Positions 7,301 to 14,599 of a stretch of 24,647 nt of DNA are shown in pieces. The notes under the pieces were generated by a model. The model was not told the DNA's origin and did not search any database. It saw only the letters and a program-made list of their open reading frames with translations. The first letter of the stretch is position 1, and each line of letters starts with the position of its first letter. This stretch comes from Helicobacteraceae bacterium (GTDB taxonomy: Bacteria; Campylobacterota; Campylobacteria; Campylobacterales; Sulfurimonadaceae), in NCBI GenBank assembly GCA_027068615.1, contig JAMOQV010000167.1:1-24647 (forward strand). Direction: 5' to 3'. Made by a program: the position numbers and the translations under genes.

Positions 7301-8243
7301 AATAATAGCTGTACTTATACTAAGTACAACCCTATTTAGTTCAACTGTTATAAAACCAACTAAAAGTTTTGATGCTGGTGGTTCTGTTGTAGATATGGTT
7401 AGATATAAAGATAAACTTTATGTTTCAACAACTGAAAGTATTGTAAGTGTATTTAAACTCGGAAGTTTTAAAAAGCTCAATGTTATAAAACTACCAAAGA
7501 TAAAAGATTTTATGGGAAATACTATTGAAACAAAGATATACTCTGTTGATGTTTTAGATGATAAAATTCTTATTTTATCTCAAGGTGAGCATGGTTTTAG
7601 AAACATAGAGTTACATAATGATGGGAAATTTAATTCTATAATTTCGGTAAAAGATAAACTTTATATTGCAAAAGCAAAGTTTTTAGATAAAGATAACATT
7701 ATATTTGCTTTATTGGGTAACGATATCATCTCATACAATATAAAAACAAAAAAAAGAAACTGGACTAAACAGGCATCTGGTTCTAAGTTTTCAAATTTTG
7801 TTTTAAATGAAGACAAAAGTGAAATTGTTATTTGCGATGAAAGTGGTGATTTGAAGATAATGGATACAAAAACAGGAAAAATAAAAAAAGTTTTAGCAAA
7901 TCAAAACTTAGATAATGTTTTTCAAGCTGATTATAAAAATGGTATCATCATAACAGCTGGTCAAGATAGAAGAAGTGTTGTTTATAATCTAAAAACAAAC
8001 TCTTCTTATTATAAAGCTACAAACTTTTTAATTTATAGTGCTGGTTTATCTCCAGATGGTAAAATTGCAGGATTTGCTAATGATGAAGATAATGATGTTA
8101 CAATTTTCAACACCCAAACAAAGAAAAAGATAGCTGTTTTAGGTGATAATAAGATGACAATTACAAATATCTTATTTTTAAATGAAAAAGAGGTTATCAT
8201 CTCAAGTGACGATAGAATTATAAATTATTATAAACTAAAATAA
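7284..8243 (+). CDS. napL: NapL, periplasmic beta-propeller-like accessory protein
   Basis: NapL is a nap-operon protein found in Campylobacterota; its exact role is not settled, though it is thought to help nitrate reductase maturation or function. The 319-residue sequence has a Sec-type signal peptide (about residues 1-20, ending LFSS) and then a series of short beta-rich repeats such as DKLYVSTT, DKILILS, DKLYIAKA, KSEIVICD and KEVIISSD, as expected of a WD40/quinoprotein-like beta-propeller. There are no cysteines or haem motifs to suggest redox work. It overlaps napF by 17 bases and is followed ten bases later by napD, a position matching the napAGHBFLD order known from Wolinella. Confidence 0.88.
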   Translation: MFNPLKIIAVLILSTTLFSSTVIKPTKSFDAGGSVVDMVRYKDKLYVSTTESIVSVFKLGSFKKLNVIKLPKIKDFMGNTIETKIYSVDVLDDKILILSQGEHGFRNIELHNDGKFNSIISVKDKLYIAKAKFLDKDNIIFALLGNDIISYNIKTKKRNWTKQASGSKFSNFVLNEDKSEIVICDESGDLKIMDTKTGKIKKVLANQNLDNVFQADYKNGIIITAGQDRRSVVYNLKTNSSYYKATNFLIYSAGLSPDGKIAGFANDEDNDVTIFNTQTKKKIAVLGDNKMTITNILFLNEKEVIISSDDRIINYYKLK

Positions 8244-8253
8244 AAGGATTAAG

Positions 8254-8655
8254 ATGAATATATCTAGTATAGTAGTTCAAACACTACCAAAGTATGTAGA
8301 AGAGGTTGTAGAAAATCTAAAAAATTGTGATGCCTGTGATTATCATCTACACGATGAAAAAGGTCGTATTATCATAACTATAGAGGGTGATGGTGTATCT
8401 CAAGAGTTGGAAAAACTAAGAGTTATAGAGGCTATTCCACATGTTATAGCTGCTGATATGCAAATGGCTTATAGTGAAGATGAGTTAGATGAGCATATGG
8501 AAGTTATAAATAAGCGTGATGTAGTACCTAAAATACTTCAAGATACAGATAGTGTTGATGTTGATAAAGTTGTTTACAATGGTGACTTGAAAAAAAGAGA
8601 TGATTTACTAGCATTTACAAAAGAGTTTGATGCAGCAAAAGAGAGAGAAGAATAA
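8254..8655 (+). CDS. napD: NapD, NapA Tat-signal chaperone
   Basis: NapD binds the Tat signal of NapA in the cytoplasm and holds back export until the cofactor is inserted. The first ~80 residues fit the NapD ferredoxin-like fold: SIVVQTLPKYVEEVVENL at the start, then KGRIIITIEGD and IPHVIAADMQMAY. The product is 133 residues long; after residue ~75 an acidic, helical tail rich in Asp, Glu and Lys extends beyond the ~87-residue E. coli protein. AAAGGAT before the ATG serves as ribosome binding site. The stop TAA (8653-8655) is followed one base later by the ATG of the next gene, so translation is probably continuous. Confidence 0.92.
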   Translation: MNISSIVVQTLPKYVEEVVENLKNCDACDYHLHDEKGRIIITIEGDGVSQELEKLRVIEAIPHVIAADMQMAYSEDELDEHMEVINKRDVVPKILQDTDSVDVDKVVYNGDLKKRDDLLAFTKEFDAAKEREE

Positions 8656-8656
8656 A

Positions 8657-8968
8657 ATGTCAGTTATTTTTGAAGCAACTATAAAAATGAATGATAACCT
8701 AGAGTGGTTCATAGAAGTAAAAGATACTGTTGATGGTAGAATTGAAAATTGTTCAGATTTGGATGAATTTTCAAAAAAAGTTGAAGAGTTAGGTGAAGAT
8801 TACGGTGGTCATGTAGATGAAGTTAGATGGGGCAAAGACGATAATGTCCCAGAACAAGTTATAGATGAGTTAAGAGTAAAGATGGCAGAACACAGAGCTG
8901 CCATAGAGGAACAAACGGGTAGTAACATCACTCCTGTAGCTGTAAAAAAAGATGAAGCTGAAGACTAG
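8657..8968 (+). CDS. uncharacterised acidic protein in the nap operon
   Basis: I do not recognise a named family. The 103-residue product is acidic, has no signal peptide, membrane segment or metal-binding cluster, and contains a single cysteine. It starts with a beta-rich part (SVIFEATIKMNDNLEWFIEV), continues with a likely helix (LDEFSKKVEEL) and GGHVDEVRWGKDD, then a helix with VIDELRVKMAEHRAAIEEQ. I chose ATG 8657, one base after the napD stop and preceded by GAGAGAAG, over an upstream in-frame ATG at 8627 inside napD. Position between napD and another unknown gene, on the same strand and without gaps, suggests a cytoplasmic role linked to nitrate respiration, but this is only context. 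Confidence 0.8.
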   Translation: MSVIFEATIKMNDNLEWFIEVKDTVDGRIENCSDLDEFSKKVEELGEDYGGHVDEVRWGKDDNVPEQVIDELRVKMAEHRAAIEEQTGSNITPVAVKKDEAED

Positions 8969-8971
8969 TAT

Positions 8972-9406
8972 ATGCCAGTAGCTCAAGCAATAAATACAGA
9001 TACTTACTTAGAACCTGAAGAGATACAAAAGCATTTAGAAAATGTTGAGTATATCATTATGGCTACACCAGCACCTAGCCATTTTAAAGATACACCTATA
9101 CATTTTACTATATTTTTAAACACACAAGATGAGTTTCCTCAGGATATAAAAAATGCTATACTCGACAAATTTTGTGATGAAAACTCTATAACAAATCCAA
9201 CTGAGGTTATGAGTCAACTTATGCCTGTTGGATTTGGAAAAAGTGTTCAAGATACACCGATGCCAATACTTCTAGTAAAACCAGAAGACCAAAAAAGCAT
9301 CCCTTATGTTGTTATGCATGTTATAGATTTTCTAGGTGATAGCGACAAATTTTATGAAGCTAAACAAGAGGGACTTACAGGATGGAGTTATAGCTACGAC
9401 AAATAG
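8972..9406 (+). CDS. uncharacterised protein, last gene of the nap operon
   Basis: This 144-residue product is not assigned to a family. It appears soluble and cytoplasmic: no signal peptide, no hydrophobic segment, one cysteine (in DKFCDE). Recognisable parts are an N-terminal helix (PEEIQKHLENVEYIIM), a segment HFTIFLNTQDEFPQDIKNAI that could be strand-helix, the central MSQLMPVGFGKS, and IPYVVMHVIDFLGD. The C-terminus GWSYSYDK is rich in aromatics. It follows the preceding unknown gene after three bases and ends directly against the opposing pepP-like gene. Its location implies co-transcription with nap; a maturation or cofactor role is possible but unproven. Confidence 0.78.
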   Translation: MPVAQAINTDTYLEPEEIQKHLENVEYIIMATPAPSHFKDTPIHFTIFLNTQDEFPQDIKNAILDKFCDENSITNPTEVMSQLMPVGFGKSVQDTPMPILLVKPEDQKSIPYVVMHVIDFLGDSDKFYEAKQEGLTGWSYSYDK

Positions 9407-9412
9407 CTATAA
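9388..9412. terminator. possible bidirectional terminator at convergent gene ends
   Basis: A perfect 9-base inverted repeat (9388-9396 and 9404-9412) with a seven-base loop spans the junction where the plus-strand gene ends at 9406 and the minus-strand gene ends at 9407. Both TAG stop codons lie in its right arm. The stem is AT-rich with two G/C pairs and lacks a strong T-run on either side, so termination would be weak. There is no other candidate between the two converging transcripts. Confidence 0.4.
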
Positions 9413-10669
9413 TCTATCTAACTCTTTTATGATATCTATAGAAAGGTTTTCAAATCCATCTTCTGTAACTAAGATATCATCCTCTATCCTTATACCTATA
9501 CCTCTATATTTTTTAGGAATAGATTTATCATCTTTATCAAAATAAAGTGCTGGTTCTATAGTTAAAACCATACCTTTTTGAAGTGCTATCTCTTTATCTT
9601 TTTTATCTTTATATGGACAATCATCATGAACATCAAGTCCCATCCAATGCCCTATTCCATGTGGATAATAAACCTTATGCTTTTGTTTTTTGATAAGTTT
9701 TTTTGTTTTACCTTTTAGTATCCCTAACTTTACCATACCATCAACTAAAAGTTCTTCACTTTTTTTATGTAAATCACTTCTTAATACATTTGGTTTTACC
9801 ATAGATATAATCTCTTTTTCAACTTCTAAAACCAAGTTATATATATCTTTTTGAGCCGAAGTAAAATGAGTATTTACAGATATAGTTCTTGTTATATCGC
9901 TTGCATAGTACTCAAACTCACAACCAGCATCTATAAGGATTAAATCACCATCTTTTAATTGTTGATTATTTGATATATAATGAAGTGTATTTGCTGAGTT
10001 TCCACTTGCAACTATGGATGTATAAGCATCACTATATGCTAAATTTTTCTTAAATACATACTCTAATTCTGCTTGTATCTCTTGTTCATTTTTACCTACT
10101 TTATCCATCTTCATAACTCTATGATGAGCCTCTTTTGTTATAGATACTGCTTTTTTTATAAGTTTTATCTCTGCATCTGATTTTATAAGTCTCATAAGAG
10201 ATATATCTTTGGCAATATTTTTATAACTATATAAATCTTTTGAATACTGCATTAAAGTTTGTATGTTTTTTCCATCTGTTTTAAAATCATAATACAATGT
10301 ATGAGTATCTTTTAGATACTTTTTTAACTTAATTTCAAACTCATTAACTAAATAAACTTCATCAACTAAAAATCTTTCTTTAGCCTTTTTAACACCTAGT
10401 CTTTTACCATTCCATAACTCCTCTTGCTTGTCTTTTTTATATACAAACAATATAGTCTTAACTTTTTTCCCTTTTTTAACAAACATTAAAACAGAATTAT
10501 CCTCTTTAAAACCTGTCAAATAGTAAAAATGGCTATCTTGTCTAAATGGATACTGTGTATCATTTGACCTTGTTTTATAACTAGCACTAAAGATAACAGC
10601 TAATGAATTTTTAGATAGTTTTTTAGTTAAAGTATCTCTTCTTTGTTTGTATTCATCTTCTAAAATCAT
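9407..10669 (-). CDS. pepP: M24B metallopeptidase, Xaa-Pro aminopeptidase
   Basis: The enzyme removes the N-terminal residue from peptides with proline in second position, using a two-metal centre. The 420-residue sequence has an N-terminal AMP_N domain (about 1-135, with YPFRQDSHFYYLTGF near 40-54) and a C-terminal pita-bread domain. All five metal ligands are visible: Asp247 (LIDAG), Asp258 (SDITRT), His341 (GIGHWMG), Glu372 (TIEP) and Glu396 (RIEDD). His349 in DVHD is also family-typical. The ATG overlaps the upstream lipoprotein stop (ATGA) and has AAAAGG seven bases before it. It is the last gene in the minus-strand run. Its link with the lipid transporter is probably only transcriptional. 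Confidence 0.93.
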   Translation of the reverse strand: MILEDEYKQRRDTLTKKLSKNSLAVIFSASYKTRSNDTQYPFRQDSHFYYLTGFKEDNSVLMFVKKGKKVKTILFVYKKDKQEELWNGKRLGVKKAKERFLVDEVYLVNEFEIKLKKYLKDTHTLYYDFKTDGKNIQTLMQYSKDLYSYKNIAKDISLMRLIKSDAEIKLIKKAVSITKEAHHRVMKMDKVGKNEQEIQAELEYVFKKNLAYSDAYTSIVASGNSANTLHYISNNQQLKDGDLILIDAGCEFEYYASDITRTISVNTHFTSAQKDIYNLVLEVEKEIISMVKPNVLRSDLHKKSEELLVDGMVKLGILKGKTKKLIKKQKHKVYYPHGIGHWMGLDVHDDCPYKDKKDKEIALQKGMVLTIEPALYFDKDDKSIPKKYRGIGIRIEDDILVTEDGFENLSIDIIKELDRL

Positions 10670-11265
10670 CTCTCAACCTTTTTAAACCAATCTATACTCT
10701 CATACAATACAGATGCCAAAGCTTCACTAAGAGTCTCTACCCCACCATTTGCATCCAGTGTTTTTACTTTTTGCTTTTTATAAAAACTTTTTGTCTCTAA
10801 TAATTTGTTAGTTTTTGCATCCAATACACTAAAAGTTATAGCAACTTCAACATAGGAACTATCTAAAGTATTATTAAAATGTTGAATAAACTTTTCTATA
10901 TATGTCTCTAGTATCAAATCACTCTTAGCTCTTGAGTTTGTAATTTGAACACTTTTAAAAATCCCAGAATCTTTTAAAGCTTTTACTATTTCAGCATTTA
11001 TCGCATAGTTAGGAGAAGAAGACCACATAGACTTTGAATACTCATATATTTTATTTTTACCTTGCATATAATTCATATTTAATGTTTTTAATTTTGTAGA
11101 TGAAAAACTACTTAAAACTTTTATACTTTTTTTAGGAATATTACCACCTACAGTTTTATTAACAGAATGAACAGATAAAGTATATTCTGTTATGGGTGGC
11201 TTCACTTCAACTATGGAACAACCAATAAAAATAAAACCTACCAATATACCTATAAAGTATTTCAT
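10666..11265 (-). CDS. ABC transport auxiliary lipoprotein (PqiC/MlaD-associated type)
   Basis: A 199-residue lipoprotein: residues 1-15 are hydrophobic and end FIFIG before Cys16, the expected lipidation site. The body resembles the ABC-type transport auxiliary lipoprotein family (PqiC-like): a TEYTLSV segment soon after the lipid anchor, a strand IKVLSSFSSTKL, and YIEKFIQHF...YVEVAITFSVLD in the second half. Such proteins sit in the outer membrane next to MCE transporters and may receive or hand over lipids. It lies three bases after mlaD, as expected for the fourth part of the transporter, and overlaps the aminopeptidase gene by four bases. Exact subfamily was not verified. Confidence 0.78.
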   Translation of the reverse strand: MKYFIGILVGFIFIGCSIVEVKPPITEYTLSVHSVNKTVGGNIPKKSIKVLSSFSSTKLKTLNMNYMQGKNKIYEYSKSMWSSSPNYAINAEIVKALKDSGIFKSVQITNSRAKSDLILETYIEKFIQHFNNTLDSSYVEVAITFSVLDAKTNKLLETKSFYKKQKVKTLDANGGVETLSEALASVLYESIDWFKKVER

Positions 11266-11268
11266 ATC

Positions 11269-12231
11269 TTATTCTCCTGGAGCTTTTTTAATTTTTTCTT
11301 GTCTATACAATACATCTGATGGACTCCTGTCATACTTGTCTAAAGTATCTTCTATCTTAATCATCATATTTTGCATTTCAAGCATAGTGTTATTTATAGT
11401 TGGTATGATATTTTCTGATATCTCTTTTATATTAAATTCCCCACCCGCTATAGCTCTTTTAAACTCATCCATAGAATCACTTATACCTAAATAGCTATTT
11501 TGTATAGAATCAAATGATGTTGAAATATTGTCTTCCCAACTTACAGAATCATCTAAAAACTTATCTACATTTAGTATTAATGCATCTATTTTTTTAGTGG
11601 TAGAGTTTAAATTTTTTGCTGTTGATTGTAAGTTTTTTATAGTTTCATCATCTAGTAATTTATCTAGTTTTTCCATAAAAGAAGCACTATTTTTTAACAT
11701 CAAAGAGAATTGTTTTTGATTCTCATCGTTTAACAAATGATTTGTTTTTACCAATGTTTCAGTAAGACCATCAGTAACACCACCAAATGATGTTTCTAAT
11801 TTTATAAATAGTGATGGAGTACTTTTAATAACTGGGTACTTTTCAGAATTTTTTACTGTTAAAGCTTTCGATGAACCCATTTTATTTAAACTCAAGTTTA
11901 TATAACTAAGACCTGTTATCCCCTGAGAAGTAAGTTTTGCTACTGTATTTTCCTGTATAGGCGTAGTTTTCAAAATATTAACCAAAACATCTATTTGTTC
12001 AGAATTTTTTGGATTTATAGAAAGCTTTGTCACTTTTCCAACTTCTATACCTCTATACTTTACAGAAGCATCTATATTTAATCCTAAAACTGATTCATCA
12101 AAACGGATAAGGTATTTTTTCATCTGTTGTTCATCTGCAGGTTTTAATAACCAATACGAAAAACCAAGCATTAAAAATATTCCAACAAGAACTAAAAAAC
12201 CAACTAAAGTATAATTTACCTTATTATTCAT
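11269..12231 (-). CDS. mlaD: MlaD-like MCE-domain substrate-binding protein
   Basis: This periplasmic component of a lipid ABC transporter is anchored by one N-terminal helix (about residues 8-28) followed by an MCE domain (about 38-116), with the typical GLNIDASVKYRGIEVGKV and the ITGLSYINL ending. The remaining ~200 residues are mostly predicted helical and contain repeated polar heptad-like stretches, far longer than E. coli MlaD (183 residues); a long helical tail is seen in PqiB/YebT-type and epsilon MCE proteins and could form a tunnel or needle. Of 320 residues, the start at 12231 is chosen because TTGGAG, which could be read as a start four codons upstream, in fact contains the GGAG binding site. 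It overlaps mlaF by eight bases. Confidence 0.9.
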   Translation of the reverse strand: MNNKVNYTLVGFLVLVGIFLMLGFSYWLLKPADEQQMKKYLIRFDESVLGLNIDASVKYRGIEVGKVTKLSINPKNSEQIDVLVNILKTTPIQENTVAKLTSQGITGLSYINLSLNKMGSSKALTVKNSEKYPVIKSTPSLFIKLETSFGGVTDGLTETLVKTNHLLNDENQKQFSLMLKNSASFMEKLDKLLDDETIKNLQSTAKNLNSTTKKIDALILNVDKFLDDSVSWEDNISTSFDSIQNSYLGISDSMDEFKRAIAGGEFNIKEISENIIPTINNTMLEMQNMMIKIEDTLDKYDRSPSDVLYRQEKIKKAPGE

Positions 12232-12964
12232 AACTTTCTCCAAAAAAAGTTTGTATAAACTTACTATCTATAGATGAAATATTATCCAATGCACCTTCAT
12301 ATACTATCTTTTTTTCATCTATTATCGCTGCTCTATCAACGGTATCATTTATAGACCTTAAATCATGTGATACCATAACTATAGTCAAACCAAGTAACTC
12401 TCTAAGCTTTAATATTAAAGCATCGAAATCTCTAGCAGATATTGGGTCAAGTCCACTTGTTGGTTCATCTAAAAAAAGAAGTTTAGGATCCATCGCCAAT
12501 GCTCTTGCAAGTCCAGCTTTTTTTTTCATACCACCACTTATCTCAGATGGAAAAAGATTTGCATCTGAGAGTTTTAATCCAACTATATCTATCTTAAACT
12601 TTACTATCTCATCTATCATCTTTTTAGATAAATCTGTATATTCAAAAAGTGGTAAAGCTATATTTTGAGCGATACTAAGTGATGAAAACAATGCACCAGC
12701 TTGAAACAAAACACCCCATTGTTGTCTTAACTTTTGAGCATTTTTATGTGTGATTTTAGTAACATCATAACCTAAAACCTCTAAACTACCAGATTGTATT
12801 TCTTGAAGCATAACCATCTCTCTAAGAAGAGTTGTTTTACCACATCCACTAGGACCTAAAAGTCCAAATATCTCACCCTTATTTATACTAAAGTTAAGAC
12901 CGTTATGAACAATTTTTTCACCAAATACAGTTTTTACACCTTGTGCTTTTATAACTACACTCAC
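12224..12964 (-). CDS. mlaF: MlaF-like ABC transporter ATPase
   Basis: The 246-residue ATPase drives the MCE-type phospholipid transporter. Visible motifs: Walker A GPSGCGKT (37-44), Q-loop Gln88 in LFQAGALFSS, signature SGGMKKKAGLARA (143-155), Walker B LLFLDE (162-167), D-loop SGLDP and switch His200. The LFQ-GALF sequence and SGGM signature are typical of MlaF/Ttg2A rather than of general importers. The start is GTG, overlapping the mlaE stop by one base (TAGTG), with GGGGAT upstream. The three lysines in the signature motif are encoded by nine consecutive A residues (12518-12526 on the complementary strand), an unusual slippage-prone tract in an essential motif. In Campylobacter the equivalent gene is known as iamA. 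Confidence 0.95.
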   Translation of the reverse strand: MSVVIKAQGVKTVFGEKIVHNGLNFSINKGEIFGLLGPSGCGKTTLLREMVMLQEIQSGSLEVLGYDVTKITHKNAQKLRQQWGVLFQAGALFSSLSIAQNIALPLFEYTDLSKKMIDEIVKFKIDIVGLKLSDANLFPSEISGGMKKKAGLARALAMDPKLLFLDEPTSGLDPISARDFDALILKLRELLGLTIVMVSHDLRSINDTVDRAAIIDEKKIVYEGALDNISSIDSKFIQTFFGESYE

Positions 12965-14079
12965 TATATCCCCAAGTTTGTAAAAGCTATAGAAAAAACA
13001 GCATCACAAATTATTACAGCAAATATAGACTCAACTACACTTTTTGTAGTATTAAAACCTATACTTTGTGTATCATCTTTTACCATTAAACCTCTATATA
13101 TACCGATAGAAGCTATTAAAAATGCAAAAAATGGACCTTTTATAATTCCTATATAAAAATGTTTTATATCTATCACTTCATTAAATCTACTTAAAAATAA
13201 CTCTGTTGAGATAGATAAATCTATATTTGAGATTATCATACCACCAAAAATAGCCATCATATCTGATAAAAATATAAGTAAAGGCATAGCTATCATCAAA
13301 GCTATAATACGGGGTAAAACTAAAAAAGCAAAAGGGTCAAAACCCATAGTTTTCATAGCATCCAACTCTTGAGTTATTTTCATAGCACCTATTTGTGCTG
13401 TGTAAGCTGAACCACTTCTACCTGCAATAACGATAGCTGTTATAAGTGGGGATAACTCTCGAAATATAGATATACCTAACATATCAACTATAAATATATT
13501 TGCACCATAAAGTTTTAACTGATAAGCAGACTGATAAGCGACAACCAAACCTATCAAAAAACTTGTTATAGATATGATAACAAAAGCTTTTATAGCACTC
13601 TCATTTATCTCAAAAAATATCTCACGAAATCTTATACTTTTAGGAGAAATAATATACTTTAAAAATGCTACAAATACAAGTCCAAAAAATTCTATAAAAG
13701 ATATAAAATCTTTATATCTTAAAACAAGATTTTTTCCAAAATCACCTAAAAAACTATTCTTTTGTTCCATATAAACATTAGAATAAGTACTGTTTTTAGT
13801 TAATTTTAATGTATCTAAAATAATTTTATTATCACAAATAATATTTAGTATTTTAGGCTTAGAGAGAAAATCTTTTTCTAATGAATTTATAAATATAGCA
13901 CTTGCAGTATCTAAAAACTCTAAATTTGACATATCCAAATTCACAGTTTTTACATTTGTTAATTTAAAATCAGATATCTGTTTTTCATATTTTGAGATTA
14001 AATATAGGTCAAACTTTCCATAAAATTTTATGGAAAGTTCAGTATTTTGAAGAGTTATTTCTAAATGAGATTTAACCAT
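12964..14079 (-). CDS. mlaE: MlaE-like permease with fused N-terminal STAS domain
   Basis: This 371-residue membrane protein is the permease of the lipid transporter. Residues 1-105 form a soluble STAS domain, seen from VNLDMSNLEFLDTASAIFI (46-64), the same fold as the separate MlaB protein of E. coli; here it is fused. The permease part (about 130-371) has five or so hydrophobic segments and the family core RELSPLITAIVIAGRSGSAY (207-226) plus IGAMKITQELDAM. A separate mlaB and a separate outer-membrane mlaA/vacJ are not in this window. cheW precedes it by six bases, so chemotaxis and transport genes probably share a transcript. In Campylobacter the permease gene is called iamB. Confidence 0.94.
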   Translation of the reverse strand: MVKSHLEITLQNTELSIKFYGKFDLYLISKYEKQISDFKLTNVKTVNLDMSNLEFLDTASAIFINSLEKDFLSKPKILNIICDNKIILDTLKLTKNSTYSNVYMEQKNSFLGDFGKNLVLRYKDFISFIEFFGLVFVAFLKYIISPKSIRFREIFFEINESAIKAFVIISITSFLIGLVVAYQSAYQLKLYGANIFIVDMLGISIFRELSPLITAIVIAGRSGSAYTAQIGAMKITQELDAMKTMGFDPFAFLVLPRIIALMIAMPLLIFLSDMMAIFGGMIISNIDLSISTELFLSRFNEVIDIKHFYIGIIKGPFFAFLIASIGIYRGLMVKDDTQSIGFNTTKSVVESIFAVIICDAVFSIAFTNLGI

Positions 14080-14085
14080 TAATTA

Positions 14086-14583
14086 CTAAAAATCTCTTTC
14101 TAATAATTTATTTACTTTTAGTATTGTTATAATTCTATCTTCTTGTTTACCAACACCCTCAATCATAGTATCATCACCGATTAATGTATCAGGTGCTGGA
14201 CCAATATTTTCTCTTTTAATTCTTATAGCCATAGTAAGTCTATCTATGATGAAACCTGCTATATCATCACCATTTTTCATAACGATAAAACGAGTATTTT
14301 CATCATGTTTTTGTTCTCTTAGACCAAATTTTAAACGAAGGTCAATTAAAGGTATAACTGAACCCCTCATATTAAATACACCCTTAACATAAGCAGGTAC
14401 TTGAGGAACTCTAGTCCAAGTAAAAGGCTTTATAATCTCTTGAATAGATAAAATAGGCACAGCATATTCTTCTTCACCGATAATAAATCCAACTAACTGA
14501 ACTATATCATCACTATGATCATTTAGTTCTTCATCCTGTTGTGCAGCTTGTTTCTCAATAACTTGTTTTAACTTATCACTCAT
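14086..14583 (-). CDS. cheW: CheW chemotaxis coupling protein
   Basis: CheW links chemoreceptors to CheA in the cytoplasmic arrays. The 165-residue protein consists of a ~25-residue polar N-terminal extension followed by one CheW domain (about 28-162). It shows the typical EEYAVPILSIQEII strand-helix, VPAYVKGVFNMRGSVIPLIDL and GFIIDRLTMAIRI. The start has GGGGAG at good distance. It lies 16 bases after cheA, and the order cheV-cheA-cheW matches that seen in Campylobacter and Helicobacter. The N-terminal extension, rich in Gln, Glu and Asp, is longer than in E. coli CheW and probably disordered. Confidence 0.96.
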   Translation of the reverse strand: MSDKLKQVIEKQAAQQDEELNDHSDDIVQLVGFIIGEEEYAVPILSIQEIIKPFTWTRVPQVPAYVKGVFNMRGSVIPLIDLRLKFGLREQKHDENTRFIVMKNGDDIAGFIIDRLTMAIRIKRENIGPAPDTLIGDDTMIEGVGKQEDRIITILKVNKLLERDF

Positions 14584-14599
14584 TACTTACTCCCCTGCT

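Noticed and set aside
8627..8656. Longer start for the gene after napD at ATG 8627
   Set aside because: It would overlap napD by 29 bases and add a Lys/Gln-rich leader without a binding site; ATG 8657 directly after napD fits better.
9336..9545. 69-residue plus-strand frame crossing the nap tail and pepP end
   Set aside because: It overlaps two well-supported genes in other frames and has no start signal or recognisable content.
12518..12526. Classical phase-variation tract of the Campylobacter type
   Set aside because: Campylobacter phase variation uses G/C runs of about eight or more; the longest G run I noticed is five (in the napG leader). The A9 tract is reported only as a low-interest slippage site.
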